Positions 13,001-26,371 of a stretch of DNA of 64,000 bases are shown here, piece by piece; positions within the stretch are counted from its first letter, which is position 1, and each line of letters opens with the position of its first letter. The stretch comes from Luidia sarsii (Eukaryota > Echinodermata > Asteroidea > Paxillosida > Luidiidae), in the NCBI GenBank assembly GCA_949987565.1, contig OX465110.1, forward strand, positions 8,114,018-8,178,017, in the 5' to 3' direction. The translations under genes were made by a program, and so were the position numbers. The notes under the pieces were generated by a model. It ran no database searches. It saw nothing but the letters and a program-made list of their open reading frames with translations, and was not told the origin of the DNA.

Positions 13001-13960
13001 TTTGATGATAAAATCAGTCATGCAAAGAGAACTTAATTCCACCAGCGAGGCAACTTGTGATGTATGGGCAGTAGCACATTAAAGTCGGCGGAGAGAATCT
13101 GGAAAGAAAAACAGACTTTGCAAGTTAATATCTCCTTCAATATTGTTATGATGGAGCTAAAACTTGGCCTCCAGTGAGGCCTTGGAAAAGGCAATCGACC
13201 AGGATCAAGAAATCTCAAATCGGACATTTGATGATGAATTATAATTATGCAAAGAGAACTTACTTCCATCAGCGAGGAAACTTGTGTTGTATTGGCAGTA
13301 GCACATTACAGTCGGAGAAGAGAATCTGGAAAGAAAAACAGACTTTGCAAGTTAATATCTCCTTCAATATTGTTATGATGGAGCTTAAACTTGGCCTCCA
13401 GTGAGGCCTTGGAAAAGGCAATCGACCAGGATCAAGAAATCTCAAATCGGACATTTGATGATGAAATTATAATCATGCAAAGAGAACTTACTTCCATCAG
13501 CGAAGAAACTTGTGTTGTATGGGCAGTAGCACATTACAGTCGGAGTAGAGAATCTGGAAAGAAAAACAGACTTTGCAAGTTAATATCTCCTTCAATATTG
13601 TTATGATGGAGCTTAAACTTGGCCTCCAGTGAGGCCTTCGAAAAGGCAATCGACCAGGATCAAGAAATCTCAAATCGGACATATGATGATGAAATTATAG
13701 TCATGCAAAGAGAACTTACTTCCATCAGCGAGGCAACTTGTGTTGTATGGGCAGTAGCACATTACAGTCGGCGGAGAGAATCTGGAAAGAAAAACAGACT
13801 TTGCGAGTTAATATCTCCATCAATATCACTATGATGAATCTAAAACTTGGCAAGTTGAAAGGCATTGGAAAAGGCAATCGACCAGTATCAAGAAATCTCA
13901 AATCGGATATTTGATGATGAAAGTATAGTCATGCAAAGAGAACTTACTTCCATCAGCGAG

Positions 13961-14197
13961 GCAACTGGTGTTGTATGGGCAGTAGCACATTACAGTTGGA
14001 GGAGAGAATCTGGAAAGAAAAACAGACTTTGCAAGTTAATAACTCCCTCAATATTGTTATGATGAAGCTAAAACTTGGCCTCCAGTGAGGCCTTGGAATC
14101 GGCAATCGAACAGTATCAAGAAATCTGAAATCAGACATTTGATGATGAAATTATAGTCATGCAAAGAAAACTTACTTCCATCAGCGCAGCAGCTTGT
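13961..14197 (+). repeat. Divergent segment, copy 1
   Basis: This run of about 237 bp holds the most diverged sequence in the window. It has GCAACTGGTG, CAGTTGGAGG, ATAACTCCCTC, GGAATCGGCAATCGAACAG, ATCTGAAATCAGAC, GCAAAGAAAAC and CAGCGCAGCAGCTTG. The same set occurs together at three other places. It may preserve an older monomer form that escaped homogenisation. Confidence 0.85.
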
Positions 14198-16003
14198 GTT
14201 GTATGGGCAGTAGCACATTACAGTCGGAGTAGAGAATCTGGAAAGAAAAACAGACTTTGCAAGTTAATATCTCCTTCAAAATTGTTATGATGGAGCTTAA
14301 ACTTGGCCTCCAGTGAGGCCTTGGAAAAGGCAATCGACCAGGATCAAGAAATCTCAAATCGGACATTTGATGATGAAATTATAGTCATGCAAAGAGAACT
14401 TACTTCCATCAGCGAGGCAACTTGTGTTGTATGGGCAGTAGCACATTACAGTCGGCGGAGAGAATCTGGAAAGAAAAACAGACTTTGCGAGTTAATATCT
14501 CCATCAATATCACTATGATGAATCTAAAACTTGGCAAGTTGAAAGGCCTTGGAAAAGGCAATCGACCAGTATCAAGAAATCTCAAATCGGACATTTGATG
14601 ATGAAAGTATAGTCATGCAAAGAGAACTTACTTCCATCAGCGAGGCAACTTGTGTTGTATGGGCAGTAGCACATGACAGTCGGCGGAGAGAATCTGGAAA
14701 GAAAAACAGACTTTGCGAGTTAATATCTCCTTCAATATTGTTATGATGGAGCTAAAACTTGGCCTCCAGTTAGGCCTTGGAAAAGGCAATCGACCAGGAT
14801 CAAGAAATCTCAAATCGGACATTTGATGATAAAATTATAGTCATGCAAAGAGAACTTACTTCCATCAGCGAGGCAACTTGTGTTGTATGGGCAGTAGCAC
14901 ATTACAGTCGGCGGAGAGAATCTGGAAAGAAAAACAGCCTTTGCGAGTTAATATCTCCTTAAATATTGTTATGATGGAGCTAAAACTTGGCCTCCAGTTA
15001 GGCCTTGGAAAAGGCAATCGACCAGGATCAAGAAATCTCAAATCGGATATTTGATGATAAAATTATAGTCATGCAAAGAGAACTTACTTCCATCAGCGAG
15101 GCAACTTGTGTTGTATGGGCAGTAGCACATTACAGTCGGCGGAGAGAATCTGGAAAGAAAAACAGCCTTTGCGAGTTAATATCTCCTTAAATATTGTTAT
15201 GATGGAGCTAAAACTTGGCCTCCCGTGAGGCCTTGGAAAAGGCAATCGACCAGTATCAAGAAATCTCAAATCGGACATTTGATGATGAAATTATAGTCAT
15301 GCAAAGAGAACCTACTTCCATCAGCGAGGAAACTTGTGTTGTATGGGCAGTAGCACATTACAGTCGGAGGAGAGAATCTGGAAAGAAAAACAGACTTTGC
15401 AAGTTAATATCTCCTTCAATATCACTATGATGAAGCTGAAACTTGGCATGTAAAAAGGCCTTGGAAAGGGCAATCGACCAGTATCAAGAAATCTCAAATC
15501 GGACATTTGATGATAAAATCATAGTCATGCAAAGAGAACTTAATTCCACCAGCGAGGCAACTTGTGTTGTATGGGCAGTAGCACATTAAAGTCGGCGGAG
15601 AGAATCTGGAAAGAAAAACAGACTTTGCAAGTTAATATCTCCTTCAATATTGTTATGATGGAGCTAAAACTTGGCCTCCAGTGAGGCCTTGGAAAAGGCA
15701 ATCGACCAGGATCAAGAAATCTCAAATCGGACATTTGATGATGAATTATAATTATGCAAAGAGAACTTACTTCCATCAGCGAGGAAACTTGTGTTGTATG
15801 GGCAGTAGCACATTACAGTCGGAGAAGAGAATCTGGAAAGAAAAACAGACTTTGCAAGTTAATATCTCCTTCAATATTGTTATGATGGAGCTTAAACTTG
15901 GCCTCCAGTGAGGCCTTGGAAAAGGCAATCGACCAGGATCAAGAAATCTCAAATCGGACATTTGATGATGAAATTATAATCATGCAAAGAGAACTTACTT
16001 CCA

Positions 16004-17101
16004 TCAGCGAGGCAACTTGTGTTGTATGGGCAGTAGCACATTACAGTCGGCGGAGAGAATCTGGATAGAAAAACAGACTTTGCGAGTTAATATCTCCTTT
16101 AATATTGTTAAGATGGAGCTAAAACTTGGCCTCCAGTGAGGCCTTGGAAAAGGCAATCGACCAGAATCAAGAAATTTCAAATCGGACATTTGATGATGAA
16201 ATTATAATCATGCAAAGAGAACTTACTTCCATCAGCGAGGAAACTTGTGTTGTATGGGCAGTAGAACATTACAGTCGGCGGAGAGAATCTGGAAAGAAAA
16301 ACAGACTTTGCAAGTTAATATCTCCTTCAATAATGTTATGATGGATCTAAAACTTGGCCTCCAGCGAGGCCTTGGAAAAGACAATCGACCAGGATCAAGA
16401 AATCTCAAATCGGACATTTGATGATGAAATTATAGTCATGCAAAAAGAACTTACTTCCATCAGCGAGGCAACTTGTGTTGTATGGGCAGTAGCACATTAC
16501 AGTCGGAGAAGAGAATCTGGAAAGAAAAACAGACTTTGCAAGTTAATATCTCCTTCAATATTGTTATGATGGAGCTAAAACTTGGCCTCCAGTGAGGCCT
16601 TGGAAAAGGCAATCGACCAGTATCAAGAAATCTCAAATCGGACATTTGATGATGAAATTATAGTCATGCAAAGAGAACTTACTTCCATCAGCGAGGCAAC
16701 TTGTGTTTTATGGGCAGTAGCACATTACAGTCGGAGAAGAGAATCTGGAAAGAAAAACAGACTTTGCAAGTTAATATCTCCTTCAATATTGTTATGATGG
16801 AGCTAAAACTTGGCCTCCAGTGAGGCCTTGGAAAAGGCAATCGACCAGGATCAAGAAATCTCAAATCGGACATTTGATGATGAAATTATAGTCATGCAAA
16901 GAGAACTTACTTCCATCAGCGAGGAAACTTGTGTTGTATGAGCAGTAGCACATTACAGTCGGCGGAGAGATCCTTGAAAGAAAAACAGACTTTGCGAGTT
17001 AATATCTCCTTCAATATCACTATGATGAAGCTGAAACTTGGCATGTAAAAAGGCCTTGGAAAGGGCAATCGACCAGTATCAAGAAATCTCAAATCGGACA
17101 T
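16004..17101 (+). repeat. K block, copy 5
   Basis: Lies 7059 bp after copy 4 and shares flanks with it from about 8.2-10.87 kb to 15.2-17.9 kb. Here the second monomer reads GAGAGAATCTGG, whereas copies 1-4 read GAGAGTCTCTGG. Copy 7 shares the GAATCT form, so copies 5 and 7 form a subgroup. Confidence 0.9.
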
Positions 17102-18054
17102 TTGATGATAAAATCATAGTCATGCAAAGAGAACTTAATTCCACCAGCGAGGCAACTTGTGTTGTATGGGCAGTAGCACATTAAAGTCGGCGGAGAGAAT
17201 CTGGAAAGAAAAACAGACTTTGCAAGTTAATATCTCCTTCAATATTGTTATGATGGAGCTAAAACTTGGCCTCCAGTGAGGCCTTGGAAAAGGCAATCGA
17301 CCAGGATCAAGAAATCTCAAATCGGACATTTGATGATGAATTATAATTATGCAAAGAGAACTTACTTCCATCAGCGAGGAAACTTGTGTTGTATGGGCAG
17401 TAGCACATTACAGTCGGAGAAGAGAATCTGGAAAGAAAAACAGACTTTGCAAGTTAATATCTCCTTCAATATTGTTATGATGGAGCTTAAACTTGGCCTC
17501 CAGTGAGGCCTTGGAAAAGGCAATCGACCAGGATCAAGAAATCTCAAATCGGACATTTGATGATGAAATTATAATCATGCAAAGAGAACTTACTTCCATC
17601 AGCGAGGCAACTTGTGTTGTATGGGCAGTAGCACATTACAGTCGGAGAAGAGAATCTGAAAAGAAAAACAGACTTTGCAAGTTAATATCTCCTTCAATAT
17701 TGTTATGATGGAGCTTAAACTTGGCCTCCAGTGAGGCCTTGGAAAAGGCATTCGACCAGGATCAAGAAATCTCAAATCGGACATTTGATGATGAAATTAT
17801 AATCATGGAAAGAGAACTTACTTCCATCAGCGAAGAAACTTGTGTTGTATGGGCAGTAGCACATTACAGTCGGAGTAGAGAATCTGGAAAGAAAAACAGA
17901 CTTTGCAAGTTAATATCTCCTTCAATATTGTTATGATGGAGCTTAAACTTGGCCTCCAGTGAGGCCTTGGAAAAGGCAATCGACCAGGATCAAGAAATCT
18001 CAAATCGGATATTTTATGATGAAATTATAGTCATGCAAAGAGAACTTACTTCCA

Positions 18055-19152
18055 TCAGCGAGGCAACTTGTGTTGTATGGGCAGTAGCACATTACAGTCG
18101 GCGGAGAGAATCTGGATAGAAAAACAGACTTTGCGAGTTAATATCTCCTTTAATATTGTTAAGATGGAGCTAAAACTTGGCCTCCAGTGAGGCCTTGGAA
18201 AAGGCAATCGACCAGAATCAAGAAATTTCAAATCGGACATTTGATGATGAAATTATAATCATGCAAAGAGAACTTACTTCCATCAGCGAGGAAACTTGTG
18301 TTGTATGGGCAGTAGAACATTACAGTCGGCGGAGAGTCTCTGGAAAGAAAAACAGACTTTGCAAGTTAATATCTCCTTCAATAATGTTATGATGGATCTA
18401 AAACTTGGCCTCCAGCGAGGCCTTGGAAAAGACAATCGACCAGGATCAAGAAATCTCAAATCGGACATTTGATGATGAAATTATAGTCATGCAAAAAGAA
18501 CTTACTTCCATCAGCGAGGCAACTTGTGTTGTATGGGCAGTAGCACATTACAGTCGGAGAAGAGAATCTGGAAAGAAAAACAGACTTTGCAAGTTAATAT
18601 CTCCTTCAATATTGTTATGATGGAGCTAAAACTTGGCCTCCAGTGAGGCCTTGGAAAAGGCAATCGACCAGTATCAAGAAATCTCAAATCGGACATTTGA
18701 TGATGAAATTATAGTCATGCAAAGAGAACTTACTTCCATCAGCGAGGCAACTTGTGTTTTATGGGCAGTAGCACATTACAGTCGGAGAAGAGAATCTGGA
18801 AAGAAAAACAGACTTTGCAAGTTAATATCTCCTTCAATATTGTTATGATGGAGCTAAAACTTGGCCTCCAGTGAGGCCTTGGAAAAGGCAATCGACCAGG
18901 ATCAAGAAATCTCAAATCGGACATTTGATGATGAAATTATAGTCATGCAAAGAGAACTTACTTCCATCAGCGAGGAAACTTGTGTTGTATGAGCAGTAGC
19001 ACATTACAGTCGGCGGAGAGATCCTTGAAAGAAAAACAGACTTTGCGAGTTAATATCTCCTTCAATATCACTATGATGAAGCTGAAACTTGGCATGTAAA
19101 AAGGCCTTGGAAAGGGCAATCGACCAGTATCAAGAAATCTCAAATCGGACAT
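18055..19152 (+). repeat. K block, copy 6
   Basis: Lies 2051 bp (nine monomers less one base) after copy 5 and carries the GAGAGTCTC form, as in copies 1-4. The unit just before it has ATATTTTATGATG in place of ACATTTGATGATG (near 18009), a private change close to the join. Confidence 0.9.
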
Positions 19153-19649
19153 TTGATGATAAAATCATAGTCATGCAAAGAGAACTTAATTCCACCAGCG
19201 AGGCAACTTGTGTTGTATGGGCAGTAGCACATTAAAGTCGGCGGAGAGAATCTGGAAAGAAAAACAGACTTTGCAAGTTAATATCTCCTTCAATATTGTT
19301 ATGATGGAGCTAAAACTTGGCCTCCAGTGAGGCCTTGGAAAAGGCAATCGACCAGGATCAAGAAATCTCAAATCGGACATTTGATGATGAATTATAATTA
19401 TGCAAAGAGAACTTACTTCCATCAGCGAGGAAACTTGTGTTGTATGGGCAGTAGCACATTACAGTCGGAGAAGAGAATCTGGAAAGAAAAACAGACTTTG
19501 CAAGTTAATATCTCCTTCAATATTGTTATGATGGAGCTTAAACTTGGCCTCCAGTGAGGCCTTGGAAAAGGCAATCGACCAGGATCAAGAAATCTCAAAT
19601 CGGACATTTGATGATGAAATTATAATCATGCAAAGAGAACTTACTTCCA

Positions 19650-20747
19650 TCAGCGAGGCAACTTGTGTTGTATGGGCAGTAGCACATTACAGTCGGCGGA
19701 GAGAATCTGGATAGAAAAACAGACTTTGCGAGTTAATATCTCCTTTAATATTGTTAAGATGGAGCTAAAACTTGGCCTCCAGTGAGGCCTTGGAAAAGGC
19801 AATCGACCAGAATCAAGAAATTTCAAATCGGACATTTGATGATGAAATTATAATCATGCAAAGAGAACTTACTTCCATCAGCGAGGAAACTTGTGTTGTA
19901 TGGGCAGTAGAACATTACAGTCGGCGGAGAGAATCTGGAAAGAAAAACAGACTTTGCAAGTTAATATCTCCTTCAATAATGTTATGATGGATCTAAAACT
20001 TGGCCTCCAGCGAGGCCTTGGAAAAGACAATCGACCAGGATCAAGAAATCTCAAATCGGACATTTGATGATGAAATTATAGTCATGCAAAAAGAACTTAC
20101 TTCCATCAGCGAGGCAACTTGTGTTGTATGGGCAGTAGCACATTACAGTCGGAGAAGAGAATCTGGAAAGAAAAACAGACTTTGCAAGTTAATATCTCCT
20201 TCAATATTGTTATGATGGAGCTAAAACTTGGCCTCCAGTGAGGCCTTGGAAAAGGCAATCGACCAGTATCAAGAAATCTCAAATCGGACATTTGATGATG
20301 AAATTATAGTCATGCAAAGAGAACTTACTTCCATCAGCGAGGCAACTTGTGTTTTATGGGCAGTAGCACATTACAGTCGGAGAAGAGAATCTGGAAAGAA
20401 AAACAGACTTTGCAAGTTAATATCTCCTTCAATATTGTTATGATGGAGCTAAAACTTGGCCTCCAGTGAGGCCTTGGAAAAGGCAATCGACCAGGATCAA
20501 GAAATCTCAAATCGGACATTTGATGATGAAATTATAGTCATGCAAAGAGAACTTACTTCCATCAGCGAGGAAACTTGTGTTGTATGAGCAGTAGCACATT
20601 ACAGTCGGCGGAGAGATCCTTGAAAGAAAAACAGACTTTGCGAGTTAATATCTCCTTCAATATCACTATGATGAAGCTGAAACTTGGCATGTAAAAAGGC
20701 CTTGGAAAGGGCAATCGACCAGTATCAAGAAATCTCAAATCGGACAT
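19650..20747 (+). repeat. K block, copy 7 (last)
   Basis: Lies 1595 bp after copy 6 and 3646 bp after copy 5, and matches copy 5 at the GAATCT site. To the right of about 20.75 kb this block is not seen again in the window, so it marks a boundary between two sub-domains of the array. Confidence 0.9.
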
Positions 20748-21244
20748 TTGATGATAAAATCATAGTCATGCAAAGAGAACTTAATTCCACCAGCGAGGCA
20801 ACTTGTGTTGTATGGGCAGTAGCACATTAAAGTCGGCGGAGAGAATCTGGAAAGAAAAACAGACTTTGCAAGTTAATATCTCCTTCAATATTGTTATGAT
20901 GGAGCTAAAACTTGGCCTCCAGTGAGGCCTTGGAAAAGGCAATCGACCAGGATCAAGAAATCTCAAATCGGACATTTGATGATGAATTATAATTATGCAA
21001 AGAGAACTTACTTCCATCAGCGAGGAAACTTGTGTTGTATGGGCAGTAGCACATTACAGTCGGAGAAGAGAATCTGGAAAAAAAACAGACTTTGCAAGTT
21101 AATATCTCATTCAATATCACTATGATGAAGCTGAAACTTGGCATGTAAAAAGGCCTTGGAAAGGGCAATCGACCAGTATCAAGAAATCTCAAATCGGACA
21201 TTTGATGATAAAATCATAGTCATGCAAAGAGAACTTAATTCCAC

Positions 21245-23747
21245 CAGCGAGGCAACTTGTGTTGTATGGGCAGTAGCACATTAAAGTCGGCGGAGAGAAT
21301 CTGGAAAGAAAAACAGACTTTGCAAGTTAATATCTCCTTCAATATTGTTATGATGGAGCTAAAACTTGGCCTCCAGTGAGGCCTTGGAAAAGGCAATCGA
21401 CCAGGATCAAGAAATCTCAAATCGGACATTTGATGATGAATTATAATTATGCAAAGAGAACTTACTTCCATCAGCGAGGAAACTTGTGTTGTATGGGCAG
21501 TAGCACATTACAGTCGGAGAAGAGAATCTGGAAAGAAAAACAGACTTTGCAAGTTAATATCTCCTTCAATATTGTTATGATGGAGCTTAAACTTGGCCTC
21601 CAGTGAGGCCTTGGAAAAGGCAATCGACCAGGATCAAGAAATCTCAAATCGGACATTTGATGATGAAATTATAATCATGCAAAGAGAACTTACTTCCATC
21701 AGCGAGGCAACTTGTGTTGTATGGGCAGTAGCACATTACAGTCGGAGAAGAGAATCTGAAAAGAAAAACAGACTTTGCAAGTTAATATCTCCTTCAATAT
21801 TGTTATGATGGAGCTTAAACTTGGCCTCCAGTGAGGCCTTGGAAAAGGCAATCGACCAGGATCAAGAAATCTCAAATCGGACATTTGATGATGAAATTAT
21901 AATCATGGAAAGAGAACTTACTTCCATCAGCGAAGAAACTTGTGTTGTATGGGCAGTAGCACATTACAGTCGGCGGAGAGAATCTGGAAAGAAAAACAGA
22001 CTTTGCGAGTTAATATCTCCATCAATATCACTATGATGAATCTAAAACTTGGCAAGTTGAAAGGCCTTGGAAAAGGCAATCGACCAGTATCAAGAAATCT
22101 CAAATCGGACATTTGATGATGAAAGTATAGTCATGCAAAGAGAACTTACTTCCATCAGCGAGGCAACTTGTGTTGTATGGGCAGTAGCACATCACAGTCG
22201 GCGGAGAGAATCTGGAAAGAAAAACAGACTTTGCGAGTTAATATCTCCTTCAATATTGTTATGATGGAGCTAAAACTTGGCCTCCAGTGAGGCCTTGGAA
22301 AAGGCAATCGACCAGTATCAAGAAATCTCAAATCGGACATTTGATGATGAAATTATAGTCATGCAAAGAGAACCTACTTCCATCAGCGAGGAAACTTGTG
22401 TTGTATGGGCAGTAGCACATCACAGTCGGAGGAGAGAATCTGGAAAAAAAACAGACTTTGCAAGTTAATATCTCCTTCAATATCACTATGATGAAGCTGA
22501 AACTTGGCATGTAAAAAGGCCTTGGAAAGGGCAATCGACCAGTATCAAGAAATCTCAAATCGGACATTTGATGATGAATTATAATTATGCAAAGAGAACT
22601 TACTTCCATCAGCGAGGAAACTTGTGTTGTATGGGCAGTAGCACATTACAGTCGGAGAAGAGAATCTGGAAAGAAAAACAGACTTTGCAAGTTAATATCT
22701 CCTTCAATATTGTTATGATGGAGCTTAAACTTGGCCTCCAGTGAGGCCTTGGAAAAGGCAATCGACCAGGATCAAGAAATCTCAAATCGGACATTTGATG
22801 ATGAAATTATAGTCATGCAAAGAGAACTTACTTCCATCAGCGAGGCAACTTGTGTTGTATGGGCAGTAGCACATTACAGTCGGCGGAGAGAATCTGGAAA
22901 GAAAAACAGACTTTGCGAGTTAATATCTCCATCAATATCACTATGATGAATCTAAAACTTGGCAAGTTGAAAGGCCTTGGAAAAGGCAATCGACCAGGAT
23001 CAAGAAATCTCAAATCGGACATTTGATGATAAAATTATAGTCATGCAAAGAGAACTTACTTCCATCAGCGAGGCAACTTGTGTTGTATGGGCAGTAGCAC
23101 ATTACAGTCGGCGGAGAGAATCTGGAAAGAAAAACAGCCTTTGCGAGTTAATATCTCCTTAAATATTGTTATGATGGAGCTAAAACTTGGCCTCCAGTGA
23201 GGCCTTGGAAAAGGCAATCGACCAGTATCAAGAAATCTCAAATCGGACATTTGATGATGAAATTATAGTCATGCAAAGAGAACCTACTTCCATCAGCGAG
23301 GAAACTTGTGTTGTATGGGCAGTAGCACATCACAGTCGGAGGAGAGAATCTGGAAAAAAAACAGACTTTGCAAGTTAATATCTCCTTCAATATCACTATG
23401 ATGAAGCTGAAACTTGGCATGTAAAAAGGCCTTGGAAAGGGCAATCGACCAGTATCAAGAAATCTCAAATCGGACATTTGATGATGAATTATAATTATGC
23501 AAAGAGAACTTACTTCCATCAGCGAGGAAACTTGTGTTGTATGGGCAGTAGCACATTACAGTCGGAGAAGAGAATCTGGAAAGAAAAACAGACTTTGCAA
23601 GTTAATATCTCCTTCAATATTGTTATGATGGAGCTTAAACTTGGCCTCCAGTGAGGCCTTGGAAAAGGCAATCGACCAGGATCAAGAAATCTCAAATCGG
23701 ACATTTGATGATGAAATTATAATCATGCAAAGAGAACTTACTTCCAT
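21245..23747 (+). repeat. 11-monomer unit, copy 1 (2503 bp)
   Basis: First of two direct copies with a 2503-bp offset. Order: delta, epsilon, alpha units with GAATCTGAAAAG and then ATCATGGAAAGAG, gamma, a CATCACAG unit, beta joined directly to epsilon, alpha, gamma, a CCTTAAATATT unit, and a second beta-epsilon join. Within it, a shorter four-monomer repeat of 910 bp is nested (about 22277-22730 matches 23187-23640). Confidence 0.87.
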
Positions 23748-26289
23748 CAGCGAGGCAACTTGTGTTGTATGGGCAGTAGCACATTAAAGTCGGCGGAGAG
23801 AATCTGGAAAGAAAAACAGACTTTGCAAGTTAATATCTCCTTCAATATTGTTATGATGGAGCTAAAACTTGGCCTCCAGTGAGGCCTTGGAAAAGGCAAT
23901 CGACCAGGATCAAGAAATCTCAAATCGGACATTTGATGATGAATTATAATTATGCAAAGAGAACTTACTTCCATCAGCGAGGAAACTTGTGTTGTATGGG
24001 CAGTAGCACATTACAGTCGGAGAAGAGAATCTGGAAAGAAAAACAGACTTTGCAAGTTAATATCTCCTTCAATATTGTTATGATGGAGCTTAAACTTGGC
24101 CTCCAGTGAGGCCTTGGAAAAGGCAATCGACCAGGATCAAGAAATCTCAAATCGGACATTTGATGATGAAATTATAATCATGCAAAGAGAACTTACTTCC
24201 ATCAGCGAGGCAACTTGTGTTGTATGGGCAGTAGCACATTACAGTCGGAGAAGAGAATCTGAAAAGAAAAACAGACTTTGCAAGTTAATATCTCCTTCAA
24301 TATTGTTATGATGGAGCTTAAACTTGGCCTCCAGTGAGGCCTTGGAAAAGGCAATCGACCAGGATCAAGAAATCTCAAATCGGACATTTGATGATGAAAT
24401 TATAATCATGGAAAGAGAACTTACTTCCATCAGCGAAGAAACTTGTGTTGTATGGGCAGTAGCACATTACAGTCGGCGGAGAGAATCTGGAAAGAAAAAC
24501 AGACTTTGCGAGTTAATATCTCCATCAATATCACTATGATGAATCTAAAACTTGGCAAGTTGAAAGGCCTTGGAAAAGGCAATCGACCAGTATCAAGAAA
24601 TCTCAAATCGGACATTTGATGATGAAAGTATAGTCATGCAAAGAGAACTTACTTCCATCAGCGAGGCAACTTGTGTTGTATGGGCAGTAGCACATCACAG
24701 TCGGCGGAGAGAATCTGGAAAGAAAAACAGACTTTGCGAGTTAATATCTCCTTCAATATTGTTATGATGGAGCTAAAACTTGGCCTCCAGTGAGGCCTTG
24801 GAAAAGGCAATCGACCAGTATCAAGAAATCTCAAATCGGACATTTGATGATGAAATTATAGTCATGCAAAGAGAACCTACTTCCATCAGCGAGGAAACTT
24901 GTGTTGTATGGGCAGTAGCACATCACAGTCGGAGGAGAGAATCTGGAAAAAAAACAGACTTTGCAAGTTAATATCTCCTTCAATATCACTATGATGAAGC
25001 TGAAACTTGGCATGTAAAAAGGCCTTGGAAAGGGCAATCGACCAGTATCAAGAAATCTCAAATCGGACATTTGATGATGAATTATAATTATGCAAAGAGA
25101 ACTTACTTCCATCAGCGAGGAAACTTGTGTTGTATGGGCAGTAGCACATTACAGTCGGAGAAGAGAATCTGGAAAGAAAAACAGACTTTGCAAGTTAATA
25201 TCTCCTTCAATATTGTTATGATGGAGCTTAAACTTGGCCTCCAGTGAGGCCTTGGAAAAGGCAATCGACCAGGATCAAGAAATCTCAAATCGGACATTTG
25301 ATGATGAAATTATAGTCATGCAAAGAGAACTTACTTCCATCAGCGAGGCAACTTGTGTTGTATGGGCAGTAGCACATTACAGTCGGCGGAGAGAATCTGG
25401 AAAGAAAAACAGACTTTGCGAGTTAATATCTCCATCAATATCACTATGATGAATCTAAAACTTGGCAAGTTGAAAGGCCTTGGAAAAGGCAATCGACCAG
25501 GATCAAGAAATCTCAAATCGGACATTTGATGATAAAATTATAGTCATGCAAAGAGAACTTACTTCCATCAGCGAGGCAACTTGTGTTGTATGGGCAGTAG
25601 CACATTACAGTCGGCGGAGAGAATCTGGAAAGAAAAACAGCCTTTGCGAGTTAATATCTCCTTAAATATTGTTATGATGGAGCTAAAACTTGGCCTCCAG
25701 TGAGGCCTTGGAAAAGGCAATCGACCAGTATCAAGAAATCTCAAATCGGACATTTGATGATGAAATTATAGTCATGCAAAGAGAACCTACTTCCATCAGC
25801 GAGGAAACTTGTGTTGTATGGGCAGTAGCACATCACAGTCGGAGGAGAGAATCTGGAAAAAAAACAGACTTTGCAAGTTAATATCTCCTTCAATATCACT
25901 ATGATGAAGCTGAAACTTGGCATGTAAAAAGGCCTTGGAAAGGGCAATCGACCAGTATCAAGAAATCTCAAATCGGACATTTGATGATGAATTATAATTA
26001 TGCAAAGAGAACTTACTTCCATCAGCGAGGAAACTTGTGTTGTATGGGCAGTAGCACATTACAGTCGGAGAAGAGAATCTGGAAAGAAAAACAGACTTTG
26101 CAAGTTAATATCTCCTTCAATATTGTTATGATGGAGCTTAAACTTGGCCTCCAGTGAGGCCTTGGAAAAGGCAATCGACCAGGATCAAGAAATCTCAAAT
26201 CGGACATTTGATGATGAAATTATAATCATGCAAAGAGAACTTACTTCCATCAGCGAGGCAACTTGTGTTGTATGGGCAGTAGCACATTA
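23748..26289 (+). repeat. 11-monomer unit, copy 2
   Basis: Repeats the order of copy 1 at a constant 2503-bp offset, from the CATTAAAGTCGG unit near 23784 to the alpha unit near 26280. The match ends where CATTACAGTCGGAGG replaces CATTAAAGTCGGCGG. The nested 910-bp repeat is also present (24780 and 25690), so the inner repeat is older than the outer one. Confidence 0.87.
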
Positions 26290-26371
26290 CAGTCGGAGGA
26301 GAGAATCTGAAAAGAAAAACAGACTTTGCAAGTTAATATCTCCTTCAATATTGTTATGATGGAGCTTAAAC

